Source: Mycolicibacterium sp. (GTDB lineage: Bacteria; Actinomycetota; Actinomycetes; Mycobacteriales; Mycobacteriaceae). Taken from it: a stretch of DNA of 64,000 nucleotides. The position numbers were made by a program, and so were the translations under genes. This document shows positions 25,847 through 34,134 of this stretch, one piece after another (the first letter of the stretch is position 1; the number at the start of each line of letters is the position of its first letter). The notes under the pieces are model-generated. The model was not told the origin of the DNA. It searched no databases and saw only the letters and a list, made by a program, of their open reading frames with translations. The stretch is from contig JACJWN010000006.1 of NCBI GenBank assembly GCA_020637165.1, positions 124,001-188,000 of the forward strand, read 5' to 3'.

Positions 25847-27580
25847 ATGGGTTTTCTCAAGCAAGAAGTGCCCGTTCTCGACTTCGAGCAGTGGAGTAAG
25901 GGAACCCGGTCGGAGCGGATCCGGCCGATGGCCCGGCACTGGGCCGAGGTGGGGTTCGGCACGCCGGTGGCACTGCACCTGTTCTACGTCGCCAAGATCG
26001 GCCTGTACATCCTCGGTGCCGCACTGTTCGCCCTTGCCACCAAGGGCATCGACGGTTGGAGCGCGATCGGTCAATGGTGGACCGAGCCCATCGTGTTCCA
26101 GAAGGTCGTTCTCTACACCATGCTGTTCGAGGTCCTCGGACTCGGCTGCGGCTTCGGACCGCTCAACAACCGGTTCTATCCGCCGATGGGTTCGGTCCTG
26201 TACTGGCTGCGACCCAACACCATTCGGCTGCCACCCTGGCCCGGCCGGGTTCCGCTGACCCGGGGTGACAACCGCGACCCGGTCGACGTCATCCTCTACG
26301 GTGCGCTGCTGGCCGTGCTCCTGGTCGCACTGCTCTCCGACGGCACCGGCCCCATTCCCGAACTCGGCACCGAGATCGGCCTGCTGCCGACCTGGCAGTC
26401 CTGGGCGGTGCTGATCCTGCTCGCACTGGCCGGCCTACGCGACAAGGTCATCTTCCTGGCGGCGCGCGGCGAGGTGTACGCGCCGTTCGTTGCCGCATTC
26501 CTGTTCGGCGGGCCCAACGTGATCGTCGCCGCGAAGATGGCCTGTCTCGTGATCTGGCTGGGCGCGGCAACCTCCAAGCTCACCAAACACTTCCCGTTCG
26601 TCATCTCGACGATGATGTCCAACAGCCCGGTGGTCCGGCCGCGCGCCCTCAAACGCGCCTTCTTCGAACACTTTCCGGACGATCTGCGCCCCGGCCGGCT
26701 CTCGCGTGCGCTGGCGCATGTCAGCACCGCCATCGAGGGACTGGTCCCGCTGGTGCTGTTCTTCTCGCACGGCGGTTGGCCCACCACCATCGCCGCGGTC
26801 GTCATGATCTGCTTCCACCTCGGCATTCTGTCGGCCATCCCGATGGGAGTGCCGCTGGAGTGGAACGTCTTCATGATCTTCTGCGTGCTGTTCCTGTTCG
26901 TCGGCCATGCCGACATCGGGCTGTCCGCAATGACCAACCCGATGCCGCTGATTCTGCTCGCCGTCATGGCGAGCGTCGTGATCGCCGGAAACCTGTTCCC
27001 GCGCACAATCTCCTTCCTCCCCGGCATGCGGTATTACGCCGGGAATTGGGACACCACGCTGTGGTGCGTCACCCCCACGGCGGAAGCCAAGATCGACAAG
27101 GGTGTCGTCGCGATCGCCAACATGCCGGCGGCGCAACTGGAGAAGTTCTACGGCAGCAAGGAGGCGGCGCAGATCCCGATCTACATGGGGTATGCCTTCC
27201 GCGGCTTCAACACCCACGGCAAGGCGCTGTTCACGCTGGCGCACCGGGCGATGGCCGGTCGGGACGAGGACGACTATTCGGTGACCGACGGCGAGCGAAT
27301 CTGCAGCATGGCCATCGGCTGGAATTTCGGTGACGGCCACCTGCACAACGAGCAGTTGATCGCCGCACTGCAGCGCCGCTGCCACTTCGAGCCGGGGGAC
27401 GTGCGGGTGGTACTGCTCGACGCACAGCCGCTGCACCGGCAGGCCCAGCGTTACCGGCTTGTCGACGCGGTCACCGGGGAGTTCGAGCGGGGCTGGGTCG
27501 ACGTCGCTGACATGGTGGTTCGCCAACCGTGGGATGACGACGTCCCCGTCCACGTCGAGTCCGGTACCCATCCCCTTTGA
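25847..27580 (+). CDS. DUF3556 multi-pass membrane protein
   Basis: A 577-residue protein typical of mycobacteria (DUF3556). It begins MGFLKQEVPVLDFEQWSKGTRSERI, the family start. About eight to ten hydrophobic helices occupy residues 45-385, with conserved FGPLNNRFYPPMGSVLYW and PLEWNVFMIF segments. The last 190 residues are soluble and probably cytosolic. Function has not been assigned. The ATG follows GGAAAGAGAC. It is convergent with the WS/DGAT gene, and both may belong to lipid metabolism, but that is only an inference. Confidence 0.87.
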   Translation: MGFLKQEVPVLDFEQWSKGTRSERIRPMARHWAEVGFGTPVALHLFYVAKIGLYILGAALFALATKGIDGWSAIGQWWTEPIVFQKVVLYTMLFEVLGLGCGFGPLNNRFYPPMGSVLYWLRPNTIRLPPWPGRVPLTRGDNRDPVDVILYGALLAVLLVALLSDGTGPIPELGTEIGLLPTWQSWAVLILLALAGLRDKVIFLAARGEVYAPFVAAFLFGGPNVIVAAKMACLVIWLGAATSKLTKHFPFVISTMMSNSPVVRPRALKRAFFEHFPDDLRPGRLSRALAHVSTAIEGLVPLVLFFSHGGWPTTIAAVVMICFHLGILSAIPMGVPLEWNVFMIFCVLFLFVGHADIGLSAMTNPMPLILLAVMASVVIAGNLFPRTISFLPGMRYYAGNWDTTLWCVTPTAEAKIDKGVVAIANMPAAQLEKFYGSKEAAQIPIYMGYAFRGFNTHGKALFTLAHRAMAGRDEDDYSVTDGERICSMAIGWNFGDGHLHNEQLIAALQRRCHFEPGDVRVVLLDAQPLHRQAQRYRLVDAVTGEFERGWVDVADMVVRQPWDDDVPVHVESGTHPL

Positions 27581-27644
27581 CCCGGTAGTGGCCCCGCGAT
27601 TCATCGACCTGTACCGCCACCCCCGGCCTCTGGCCGGCGACCGG

Positions 27645-29051
27645 TTACGGCTGGGTCTTCCGGCTGCCGGTCCTGCGCGGGGTCTTGGTTGCCGCCTTCA
27701 GATCCCGATAGGCCTGTCGGGTGTGTTCAGCGAGCGCATGGACGTCGTCGAGTGCGGCCGCGTTGGTGACGAAGCCGAAGTCCATGTGGTCGCGGTAGGA
27801 GCTCAGGGTCACATTGAGGCCGATTGCCGCCGCCAGCGCCGACACCGGGAAGATGCCCACCAACGGCGCACCGTTGAGATAGCGGGTCTCCTTGGCGCCG
27901 GGCACATTCGAGATGACAAGGTTGCATGCGGGACGGGTGATGCGATCGAGGTGGGTCGAGGAACCCGCGCCGGCCAGGGCGGCGATCGCGACGGCATAGG
28001 TCATGGCGGTGTCGCCTGACATTGCGCCGAGTTCCTTCTTCGCTACCGCCACTGAATGCTCGACCTGTTGCAGTCGCGTGGTCACGTCGGCCTCCGGCGA
28101 ACCGAGACGCACGAACATCGCCGACACCCGCGTGCCCGTGGCGCTGTCTCCCTCGCCGCGCAGCGACACCGGGACCATCGCGATGAACTCGTGGCTCCAC
28201 TCCTGGCCCTTTTCCCGGAGATAGGCATGCAACCCGTGGTCGATGACGGTCGCTGCAACGTCGTTGAGGGTGGCTCCGAACTGATGCCCGATGCGGTGCA
28301 TCTCCTCCAGTGGAAGTGACGCCGTCGCGAAGCCGCGGGCCTGTTTGAGGGGCACGTTGGTCGGTGAGTGCTTGGCCACGAACGGCAGGCTGCCGTCGAG
28401 GTGCGACCCCAGCGCCGCGCTGAGTCCCTTCCGCAGCGCGCCGAAAGAGATCTGGTTGATGGCGCCGACCTGGTTGATGACCCCGCGGACCGTGTCGGTG
28501 AGGCGACGCAGTGCCGGCGTGGGCGTGACGGGCTTCGACGCAGGACGCGGTTGGGCGAACGCGGGCGGCAGGATGACGGGGTCATCGGTCAGGCTCAGGC
28601 CGTCGTAGAGCTTCTTCAGCCCGGACACCCCGTCGATGATGCTGTGGTGGGTCTTGGTGTAGATCGCGAACCGTCCGCCTGGCACCCCGTCGATCACCCA
28701 GCAGCGGAACAGCGGCCGGTCGCGGTCGAGCATCGGCTCATGCAGATCGGCGACCAGCCGCAACAACTCCTCATAGGAACTTCCACCGGGCAACGACAGG
28801 TGCTGAACGTGGTAGTACGGGTCCCAGTCGTCGACCTCCCGGAAGTGTGGCGCGCTGGTTCCGATCAGTTCCGGCACGAAGTTGAAGGGCGGCTGCGGCA
28901 GTTGCCGGCGGTAAGACTCGACGACCTCACGGACGGTGTTACGGCGCCCCGGCGGTTTCTTGAACAGCAGCATCGCGCCGACATGGGTTGTGCCGCTGGG
29001 CGACTCCATGAGCAGCCAACTCAGATCGAGCGGAGCAATCGGGTTAGCCAA
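27645..29051 (-). CDS. WS/DGAT acyltransferase (triacylglycerol/wax ester synthase)
   Basis: A 468-residue bifunctional wax ester synthase/acyl-CoA:diacylglycerol acyltransferase. The catalytic HHSIIDG is at residues 135-141, the start MANPIAPLDLSWLLMESPSGTTHVGAMLLF is typical, and the C-terminal NVPGAKETRYLNGAPLVGIFPVS motif is conserved. It uses acyl-CoA to make triacylglycerol or wax esters at the inner face of the membrane. It starts with TTG at 29051, with GGAAGG about 10 bases upstream. Mycobacteria carry many paralogues; this one stands next to a DUF1990 gene in the same direction. Confidence 0.93.
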   Translation of the reverse strand: MANPIAPLDLSWLLMESPSGTTHVGAMLLFKKPPGRRNTVREVVESYRRQLPQPPFNFVPELIGTSAPHFREVDDWDPYYHVQHLSLPGGSSYEELLRLVADLHEPMLDRDRPLFRCWVIDGVPGGRFAIYTKTHHSIIDGVSGLKKLYDGLSLTDDPVILPPAFAQPRPASKPVTPTPALRRLTDTVRGVINQVGAINQISFGALRKGLSAALGSHLDGSLPFVAKHSPTNVPLKQARGFATASLPLEEMHRIGHQFGATLNDVAATVIDHGLHAYLREKGQEWSHEFIAMVPVSLRGEGDSATGTRVSAMFVRLGSPEADVTTRLQQVEHSVAVAKKELGAMSGDTAMTYAVAIAALAGAGSSTHLDRITRPACNLVISNVPGAKETRYLNGAPLVGIFPVSALAAAIGLNVTLSSYRDHMDFGFVTNAAALDDVHALAEHTRQAYRDLKAATKTPRRTGSRKTQP

Positions 29052-29154
29052 AGTGGTGCACCTTCCGGTCGCGATCTACACCCGCGGGGAACAGGTAAAA
29101 CAGATTGTCCGCCGGACCTTTGTCGGCGCGCAGGTGAACGTCCGATCGCCTCCT

Positions 29155-29652
29155 CTACACCGCGCGCAGATAGCGCCGGGATACCACATCCTGAACCACC
29201 GACAACACGGGGGCGCCGAGCCTGCTCCACCAGGTCGCCGGTTCGGAAAACGCGATCACCTCGCTATAGACCGCGTCGTCGTCCGGGTCGTAGCGCACAC
29301 CGAACATCTCTTCGCCGCGGACCGCGTGCCCGGGCAGGCTGCCGTAGGCGAAGCCGCGGCGGTTCGGTTCGTCGACGACGTAGACCACCCGGCATGGGGC
29401 GACGAACGGTCCGAGGCGGCCGAGGACGTCGCTGCCCAGCTGCGCGACCTCCGTCGACGCGGTGACGCGCAGACCGGCGCCACGCAGCATGCCGTAGCGC
29501 ATCACCGACTCGGCAGCCCGCTCGAAGCGCTGCCGGCCCGAGCCGATCCGGCGCGACATCCGCACGATGGCGTAGCCGGCCGGCAACGTCGCGGCCGTCG
29601 CTCCGACATCCGGGTAGGTCAGCGGCAGGTCCGCAAGGTCGGCGAGTTTCAT
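29155..29652 (-). CDS. DUF1990 family protein
   Basis: A 165-residue protein matching DUF1990: LTYPDVGATAATLPAGYAIVRMSRRIG at the N-terminus, GAGLRVTASTEVAQLGSDVL centrally, and RGEEMFGVRYDPDDDAVYSEVIAFS near the end. No signal peptide or membrane helix. The family has no proven activity. The ATG at 29652 was chosen; an upstream reading overlaps the divergent PGPGW gene. It probably follows that divergent promoter region and may be co-transcribed with the WS/DGAT gene 104 bases downstream. Confidence 0.85.
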   Translation of the reverse strand: MKLADLADLPLTYPDVGATAATLPAGYAIVRMSRRIGSGRQRFERAAESVMRYGMLRGAGLRVTASTEVAQLGSDVLGRLGPFVAPCRVVYVVDEPNRRGFAYGSLPGHAVRGEEMFGVRYDPDDDAVYSEVIAFSEPATWWSRLGAPVLSVVQDVVSRRYLRAV

Positions 29653-29716
29653 GCCTCCACGATGCCGCGTCGCGCCGCCGGGAGTCGAGGCGCACACGCA
29701 CGTACCCTCGACAACC

Positions 29717-30157
29717 ATGACGGGCAACGCGGGGATGCCGGACCGGTGGCGGGTGGTGCGCCGCTGGTCCGATCGCCGGGAGCGGCTGCGTGAACGCGCG
29801 CTGCTCGACTTCGTCTACCGCGTGCTGGTCGCGGTGGTGGGGCTCACCGTGCTGCTCGTCGGGGTGGCGGCGATCCCGTATCCCGGCCCCGGTTGGGCGA
29901 TCGTCTTCCTGGGCCTGGCCATCCTGGCCACCGAGTTCTATTGGGCCCGCCGCACCCTCGCCTACACCAGGGCCCGCTACGACACCGCCATGGGCTGGCT
30001 CCGGCGCCAACCGGCCTGGGTCCAGGCCATGGGCGCGGTGCTGACCGCTGCCATCATGGTAGGCACCCTGTGGCTTTTCGGCGCCATCGACTGGATGGCC
30101 GAGCTGGTGGGCCTGGAACATCCGCTGCTGCGCAGTCCCCTCGGCCTCGGTGCCTGA
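29717..30157 (+). CDS. PGPGW-motif transmembrane protein (TIGR02611-type)
   Basis: A 146-residue membrane protein. Two hydrophobic helices flank the signature IPYPGPGWAIVFLGLAIL (about residues 51-70), and a third (MGAVLTAAIMVGTLWLF) lies near residue 110. This is the PGPGW family of small actinobacterial membrane proteins of unknown function. It starts with ATG 29717, 64 bases from the divergent DUF1990 gene. Confidence 0.82.
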   Translation: MTGNAGMPDRWRVVRRWSDRRERLRERALLDFVYRVLVAVVGLTVLLVGVAAIPYPGPGWAIVFLGLAILATEFYWARRTLAYTRARYDTAMGWLRRQPAWVQAMGAVLTAAIMVGTLWLFGAIDWMAELVGLEHPLLRSPLGLGA

Positions 30158-30277
30158 CCGGCATCCATCGGCCCTGGCGGTCGCATCAGGACCCTGACCT
30201 CGTCTCAGCGGTGCCATGCCGTGCGGTGGCGGAGTTCTCGCCACCTCAGCCGAGAAAGCCCGGGGGCGGGTTGGCGT

Positions 30278-31966
30278 TCAGAACATTTCCCGAATCCCGT
30301 CGCGGATCGCCGCCTGGGCAGCCACGTCGGATGCGTTGTAGCGCAGACACCACTGCCGGGCCTCCAGCGCATCAGGGCCCTCGCCGCGGGCAGTCTCGAT
30401 CTTGTTCATGGACAACCGGCCGCCCGGGTCGTCCACGGCCCAGACGAATCCGAACAGCTGCGCAACATGCTTGATGGAGGCCTCCCTGCGAACGCGGAAG
30501 GTGGAGTTGAACCAGGTAAGCAGGTCCAGTGTGACGCCGTCGAGTGCGGCGGTCATGCAAGCGAACTTGCGGGTCATGCTGACTTCGACGTGATGCCAGT
30601 GGTACACGGCCACGGTCCGGCCCGTCCGCTCGGCCTGTTCGCGCAGATCCGCGATGACGGCGGCTGCCCGCTCGGCCAGAGCCAGTTCCGCTGCGTCGTC
30701 GAGGGTTTCGAAGGACACCACCGGTTCGTAGCGCGCCGTGCGGTCATCCTGGCCATCGCGGACGCGCATACCCCACTGGTAGATCCTGCCCGCGGTGTCC
30801 CACTCGATGTCGAAGTCGATCTCGATGTCGGCGGCCGGGACCTCGATCGGGGTGTCGTCGATGGGCTCGACGTCCACACCCTCGCAGGCCATCCGGGCTT
30901 GGCGCACCGCGGCGCGCAGCCGCTTGCGCGCTTCCTTGGGGCTGCGGTGGGTGACCTCGGGGTAGTACTCGTCGAAGAACGCGGAGTCGTCGAGATCCAG
31001 CGCGGCCAGGGCGCCGGTGGTGCTGATGCCCATGCTCCGCAGGGTTCGCCATTCCCGGAGATCGAGGCGGTCGCGGGTGACCGTGGCCGACGCGTCGTCC
31101 GGTCCCATCTGTTCGGCGCAGAACAGCTCGTAGGGGCACTCCCCGCATTCCTTCTGGCCGATCGGGACGACGAGCGGGTCGGGATCGGCCGCAGACCCGG
31201 TGATGCGCAGGGCCGTGGTCGCCACCTTGACCCGGAAGCCGTGCTCGTGGTCGTAGCTCTCCAGCACCGACCTCTTCACCTTGCCCCGACTGCGCGAGAA
31301 GGTCGGACGGGTCCGCCTGCTCAGGTCGAACCAGACGAAGACGAGTGCCGGCTCTCCCCCGGGCTCGGCGAGCTGGCTGGTGCCGATGACCGCCCCGAGC
31401 GGTTGATCGTCCCCGGGGTGAAAGCCGCCGGCTTGCAGCATGCGCATGTAGTGCGCCAACTGCAGGCCGTCCTGGAAGTGATGCGTACTCGCCGTCAGCC
31501 CCGGCGCGTCCCACCAAAGGGCAGGCCGGGCCAGCGAGGACACCCGCATGGACGTCTTCTTGGCCGCGTCCACCGTCTTGTGGTGCTTGACGTCGGCGGG
31601 CAGGTAGCCGCCGTCGACCTTCACCAGGACGTCAGGTTTGCCGGTACGCCCGCCCGCCTCGTCGTCGGGCAGCCAGCCGCCCAGAATCAACGGGGCCCCG
31701 GACTGCATTGCCGCCACGGTGTGCCCGATAGCGTCGTCCTTGCGCAGCGCCGGGTCAATCAGCACCGCGGAGCCGGGGTGTAGCCGGAGCAGTTCGGCGA
31801 ACACCTCCTCCTCGAAGTGTCGGCCGGCGTCGAGGTCAGCCTGCATCTCTTCCGACGGTTCCCACACCAGGCGTGGCACCAACGGCGCGAAGTCGTTGTG
31901 GGTGCGCACGGGACACTGCTTGGCCGCGTACCCGCCGAGAAGGACCGGCTTCTGCGCTTCGGTCAC
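30278..31966 (-). CDS. TM0106-type RecB-like nuclease with C-terminal exonuclease-like domain
   Basis: A 562-residue protein with two nuclease-like parts. The N-terminal half has a RecB/Cas4-type PD-(D/E)xK core: GKPDVLVKVDGGYLPADVKHHK at residues 109-130, with Asp112, Asp125 and Lys127. A Cys cluster (KECGECPYELFC, near 280-290) resembles the iron-sulfur or zinc ligands of this family. The C-terminal half (EIDFDIEWDT, near 385) looks like the start of a DEDD 3'-5' exonuclease domain. TM0106-type proteins are thought to act in DNA repair or defence. The GTG at 31966 was chosen. A duplicate of its last 15 codons lies at 23541-23612. Confidence 0.85.
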   Translation of the reverse strand: MTEAQKPVLLGGYAAKQCPVRTHNDFAPLVPRLVWEPSEEMQADLDAGRHFEEEVFAELLRLHPGSAVLIDPALRKDDAIGHTVAAMQSGAPLILGGWLPDDEAGGRTGKPDVLVKVDGGYLPADVKHHKTVDAAKKTSMRVSSLARPALWWDAPGLTASTHHFQDGLQLAHYMRMLQAGGFHPGDDQPLGAVIGTSQLAEPGGEPALVFVWFDLSRRTRPTFSRSRGKVKRSVLESYDHEHGFRVKVATTALRITGSAADPDPLVVPIGQKECGECPYELFCAEQMGPDDASATVTRDRLDLREWRTLRSMGISTTGALAALDLDDSAFFDEYYPEVTHRSPKEARKRLRAAVRQARMACEGVDVEPIDDTPIEVPAADIEIDFDIEWDTAGRIYQWGMRVRDGQDDRTARYEPVVSFETLDDAAELALAERAAAVIADLREQAERTGRTVAVYHWHHVEVSMTRKFACMTAALDGVTLDLLTWFNSTFRVRREASIKHVAQLFGFVWAVDDPGGRLSMNKIETARGEGPDALEARQWCLRYNASDVAAQAAIRDGIREMF

Positions 31967-32068
31967 GGTGCCATGCTCCCCCTGCCCCCTGCCCATTGCC
32001 CGCTGCTGCGGTTCCGTTGATTGTGACCCACTTCGTTGTCAACCTGCGGCGGTCACACACTCGTTGAC

Positions 32069-32200
32069 TCAACGGTCACGCCAGGCCAGTAGTTTCCGCT
32101 TCGCCGACCGCAGCGCCGCACCATCCGGGCCGCCCTCGTCGTCGCCGTCACCGAGTGCCGCCTCGATCAGGGCAAGGCGATCGTCGACTTCATCGCGGCT
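32069..32200 (-). other. In-frame extension beyond a TAA stop
   Basis: After the TAA at 32201-32203 the same frame stays open for 43 codons (SRDEVDDRLALIEAALGDGDDEGGPDGAALRSAKRKLLAW) to a TGA at 32069-32071. The acidic-then-basic, helical pattern looks like a real C-terminus, so the gene before it may have been shortened by a nonsense mutation. Confidence 0.4.
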
Positions 32201-32467
32201 TTAGGCGAATAGCCCGATCTCATCCAGACCGCGGCCCGCAAGCGGCCGATCGGATCCGCCCAGGCGAACATAGGCGGCCTCTGCCTGGTCACGGGAGTCG
32301 TCGCGTTCGATTTCCATCTCCACCAACACATCCGAGATCGGGCGAATCCCGTCGATGCGGTCAAGGATCTGCCGGACCTTCGGGCGGCGTACGTCGAGGG
32401 CCTCGGCAAGGTCGGTGACCTCGGAGTCGCCCTCCTCGATCAGCCGCAACGCGCGAAAAACGTCCAT
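32201..32467 (-). CDS. Small helix-turn-helix-like protein, possibly truncated
   Basis: An 88-residue protein, ATG at 32467. MDVFRALRLIEEGDSEVTDLAEALDVRRPKVRQILDRI looks like a winged-helix or MarR/ROK-like DNA-binding segment, and the rest is acidic and helical. It ends in GRGLDEIGLFA-TAA, but the frame continues open past the stop for 43 codons. It is divergent from the gamma-glutamylcyclotransferase-like pair and could regulate them. No family was firmly recognised. Confidence 0.55.
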   Translation of the reverse strand: MDVFRALRLIEEGDSEVTDLAEALDVRRPKVRQILDRIDGIRPISDVLVEMEIERDDSRDQAEAAYVRLGGSDRPLAGRGLDEIGLFA

Positions 32468-32636
32468 TAGCAACGACTTTGGCTGAGAAGATTGAAGTAG
32501 TAGAGCCGCGAAGGATGCGGCGACGCAGCAGAAGGGCGGGGATATCGTGAACTCGACAGCACATGTGATCATCTGGGGATTCGGCCGGCGGACAAGCGGC
32601 AGAAACCTCTTCAGCCTCCTCGAGGGGGATCGACGG

Positions 32637-33485
32637 ATGTGGACGGGCCGTCCGGCCGCGGACATGTTCGACGACGCCCCGCTGGCCAACCTGTTCGCCA
32701 GATTCAATCTCCAGGACGGCGGCTTCGACGCCGGCGGTGGCGACGCGGGCGCGCCGACGGAACACGTCTACAGCCGTTTCTCCGGCCGTGAGATCACCGT
32801 CGTGCGCTACCGCGGTTGCGCCATCACCGATGCCGAAATCGCTGCCGCACGGGACAAGGGTGTGCGGATCGAGGTGGTCGACGTGGAGGGGAGCCCGACG
32901 ATCGGCGGCGAGGAGAGTCGCTGGGATCGGCGGCCGGCCAGCGACTGGCAAGTGCTGCCGTATCCCGGGGAGCGCCCCGACTGCTCGTGGCGGCTGGTGG
33001 GCAGTCTGGTGCATCGGGTCGTCCCGAGGGGTGACGAGTGGTCGGATGCGGTGACGGGCGAGGCGATCGACCTGGAGGGCCGGGTGTTCGTCCTGGCCTA
33101 CGGATCCAACGCGACTCCGGGCAAGTTGCACGGCATCGATGCCGTTGTCCTGCAGGCGACGATCACCGATGCCCGGGCGGTCTGGTGCAACGCCCGCCGG
33201 CGCCGGGACGACGCGGTGGTCGCCACGATCGTCGAGGTCGATGGCCACGCCGAAGCGTGCCCCGTGCTGGCCGTGCGTCCGGCGGACCTGTCGCGGGTCG
33301 ACGGCTGGGAGCTGCCGGCCTATCGGCGCGACGTCTTCTGGGGCGACTGCGTGCTGCAGAACGGGCAGGAGATCGCCGCGCAGGTCTACGTCGGCGGGCC
33401 GAACCGCAAGCCCCTGCTACTCGACGGCGACTACGTGCCCCTGCACGATGCCGGTCACGGGTTCGTCGATCAGATCGTGCCGTGA
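32637..33485 (+). CDS. Two-part protein with a C-terminal gamma-glutamylcyclotransferase-like domain
   Basis: A 282-residue protein. The ATG at 32637 has GAGGGGGA 6-13 bases upstream; an earlier GTG at 32547 is possible. The N-terminal half (YSRFSGREITVVRYRG...EDVEGSPTI...PYPGERPDCSWRL) was not recognised. The C-terminal half opens with VFVLAYGSNATPGKL, the YGSN nucleotide-like loop of gamma-glutamylcyclotransferase/AIG2 proteins, and contains LPAYRRDVFWG. It overlaps the next gene by one base (TGATG), so both are translated together. Such enzymes release 5-oxoproline from gamma-glutamyl compounds; the substrate here is unknown. Confidence 0.7.
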   Translation: MWTGRPAADMFDDAPLANLFARFNLQDGGFDAGGGDAGAPTEHVYSRFSGREITVVRYRGCAITDAEIAAARDKGVRIEVVDVEGSPTIGGEESRWDRRPASDWQVLPYPGERPDCSWRLVGSLVHRVVPRGDEWSDAVTGEAIDLEGRVFVLAYGSNATPGKLHGIDAVVLQATITDARAVWCNARRRRDDAVVATIVEVDGHAEACPVLAVRPADLSRVDGWELPAYRRDVFWGDCVLQNGQEIAAQVYVGGPNRKPLLLDGDYVPLHDAGHGFVDQIVP

Positions 33486-33844
33486 TGATCCGGCATGTGT
33501 TCGTCTACGGAACCCTGATGCCCGGCCGGTCCCGCTGGCCCGCCCTCGCCCCCTGGGCGGTGGGCGGGCCGGTGGCCGACGCGATCGACGGCGAGCTGTT
33601 CGACACCGGGTACGGCTGGCCCGCCGCGACCGTTGGCGGCGGCGGACTGGTACCGGGCTTCAGCGTGGAACTTCACCCCGAGTCGGTGAGCGAGGCCCTC
33701 GAGGTCCTCGACGAGATCGAGGGCACCGCCCACGGCCTCTTCAGCAGGGTCCCGGTCGTGACAGCCACCGCGATCGACGCCTGGGTGTACGAGTGGGCGG
33801 GCGAGACGACGGGATTCGGGGCGATCCGGGAATGGGACCGCTAG
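33485..33844 (+). CDS. Gamma-glutamylcyclotransferase (AIG2-like)
   Basis: A 119-residue protein of the GGCT/AIG2 fold: HVFVYGTLMPGRSRWPAL at the start is the substrate loop, DGELFDTGYGWPAA follows, and LEVLDEIEGTAHGLFSRV supplies the catalytic Glu region. The TGATG overlap with the upstream gene, which carries a second YGSN-type domain, makes a tandem pair that may work on the same gamma-glutamyl substrate. Confidence 0.82.
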   Translation: MIRHVFVYGTLMPGRSRWPALAPWAVGGPVADAIDGELFDTGYGWPAATVGGGGLVPGFSVELHPESVSEALEVLDEIEGTAHGLFSRVPVVTATAIDAWVYEWAGETTGFGAIREWDR

Positions 33845-33845
33845 G

Positions 33846-34130
33846 TTCTGCGACGTCCGCGGCGGGGCTGAGCCGCTGGGCGGCGCCGTCGAGGTCGGCG
33901 CCCGGCGGACCCCGACGGGCAGTGTGGTTTGCCGCAGCTACGAGTCGACGACGGACGTTGTCGCGGGCCTCGACATCAGCCTGCGGGTGCACGGCGTGTA
34001 GTACACCGACGGACGCCTCGAGACCCGATTGGCTCTGAGCGGTGAGGGTCTGAACGATCTCAGCCCCGGCAGTGCCCGGGAGGTGGCCGGCGTCCCGCTG
34101 GAAGTGTTTGAGAGATGCAACCGGACGCGT
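33846..34130 (+). pseudogene. Possible decayed gene with an in-frame TAG
   Basis: A frame with protein-like composition (AVEVGARRTPTGSVVCRSYESTTDVVAGLDISLRVHGV, stop, YTDGRLETRLALSGEGLNDLSPGSAREVAGV) runs between the two gene blocks without a start codon and with one internal TAG at 34000-34002. No family was recognised. It may be a fragment left when the accessory region inserted. Confidence 0.3.
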
Positions 34131-34134
34131 CCGC

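Noticed and set aside
26435-27604. 389-codon minus-strand frame opposite the DUF3556 gene
   Set aside because: Antisense to a recognised family protein; composition is typical of a shadow frame.
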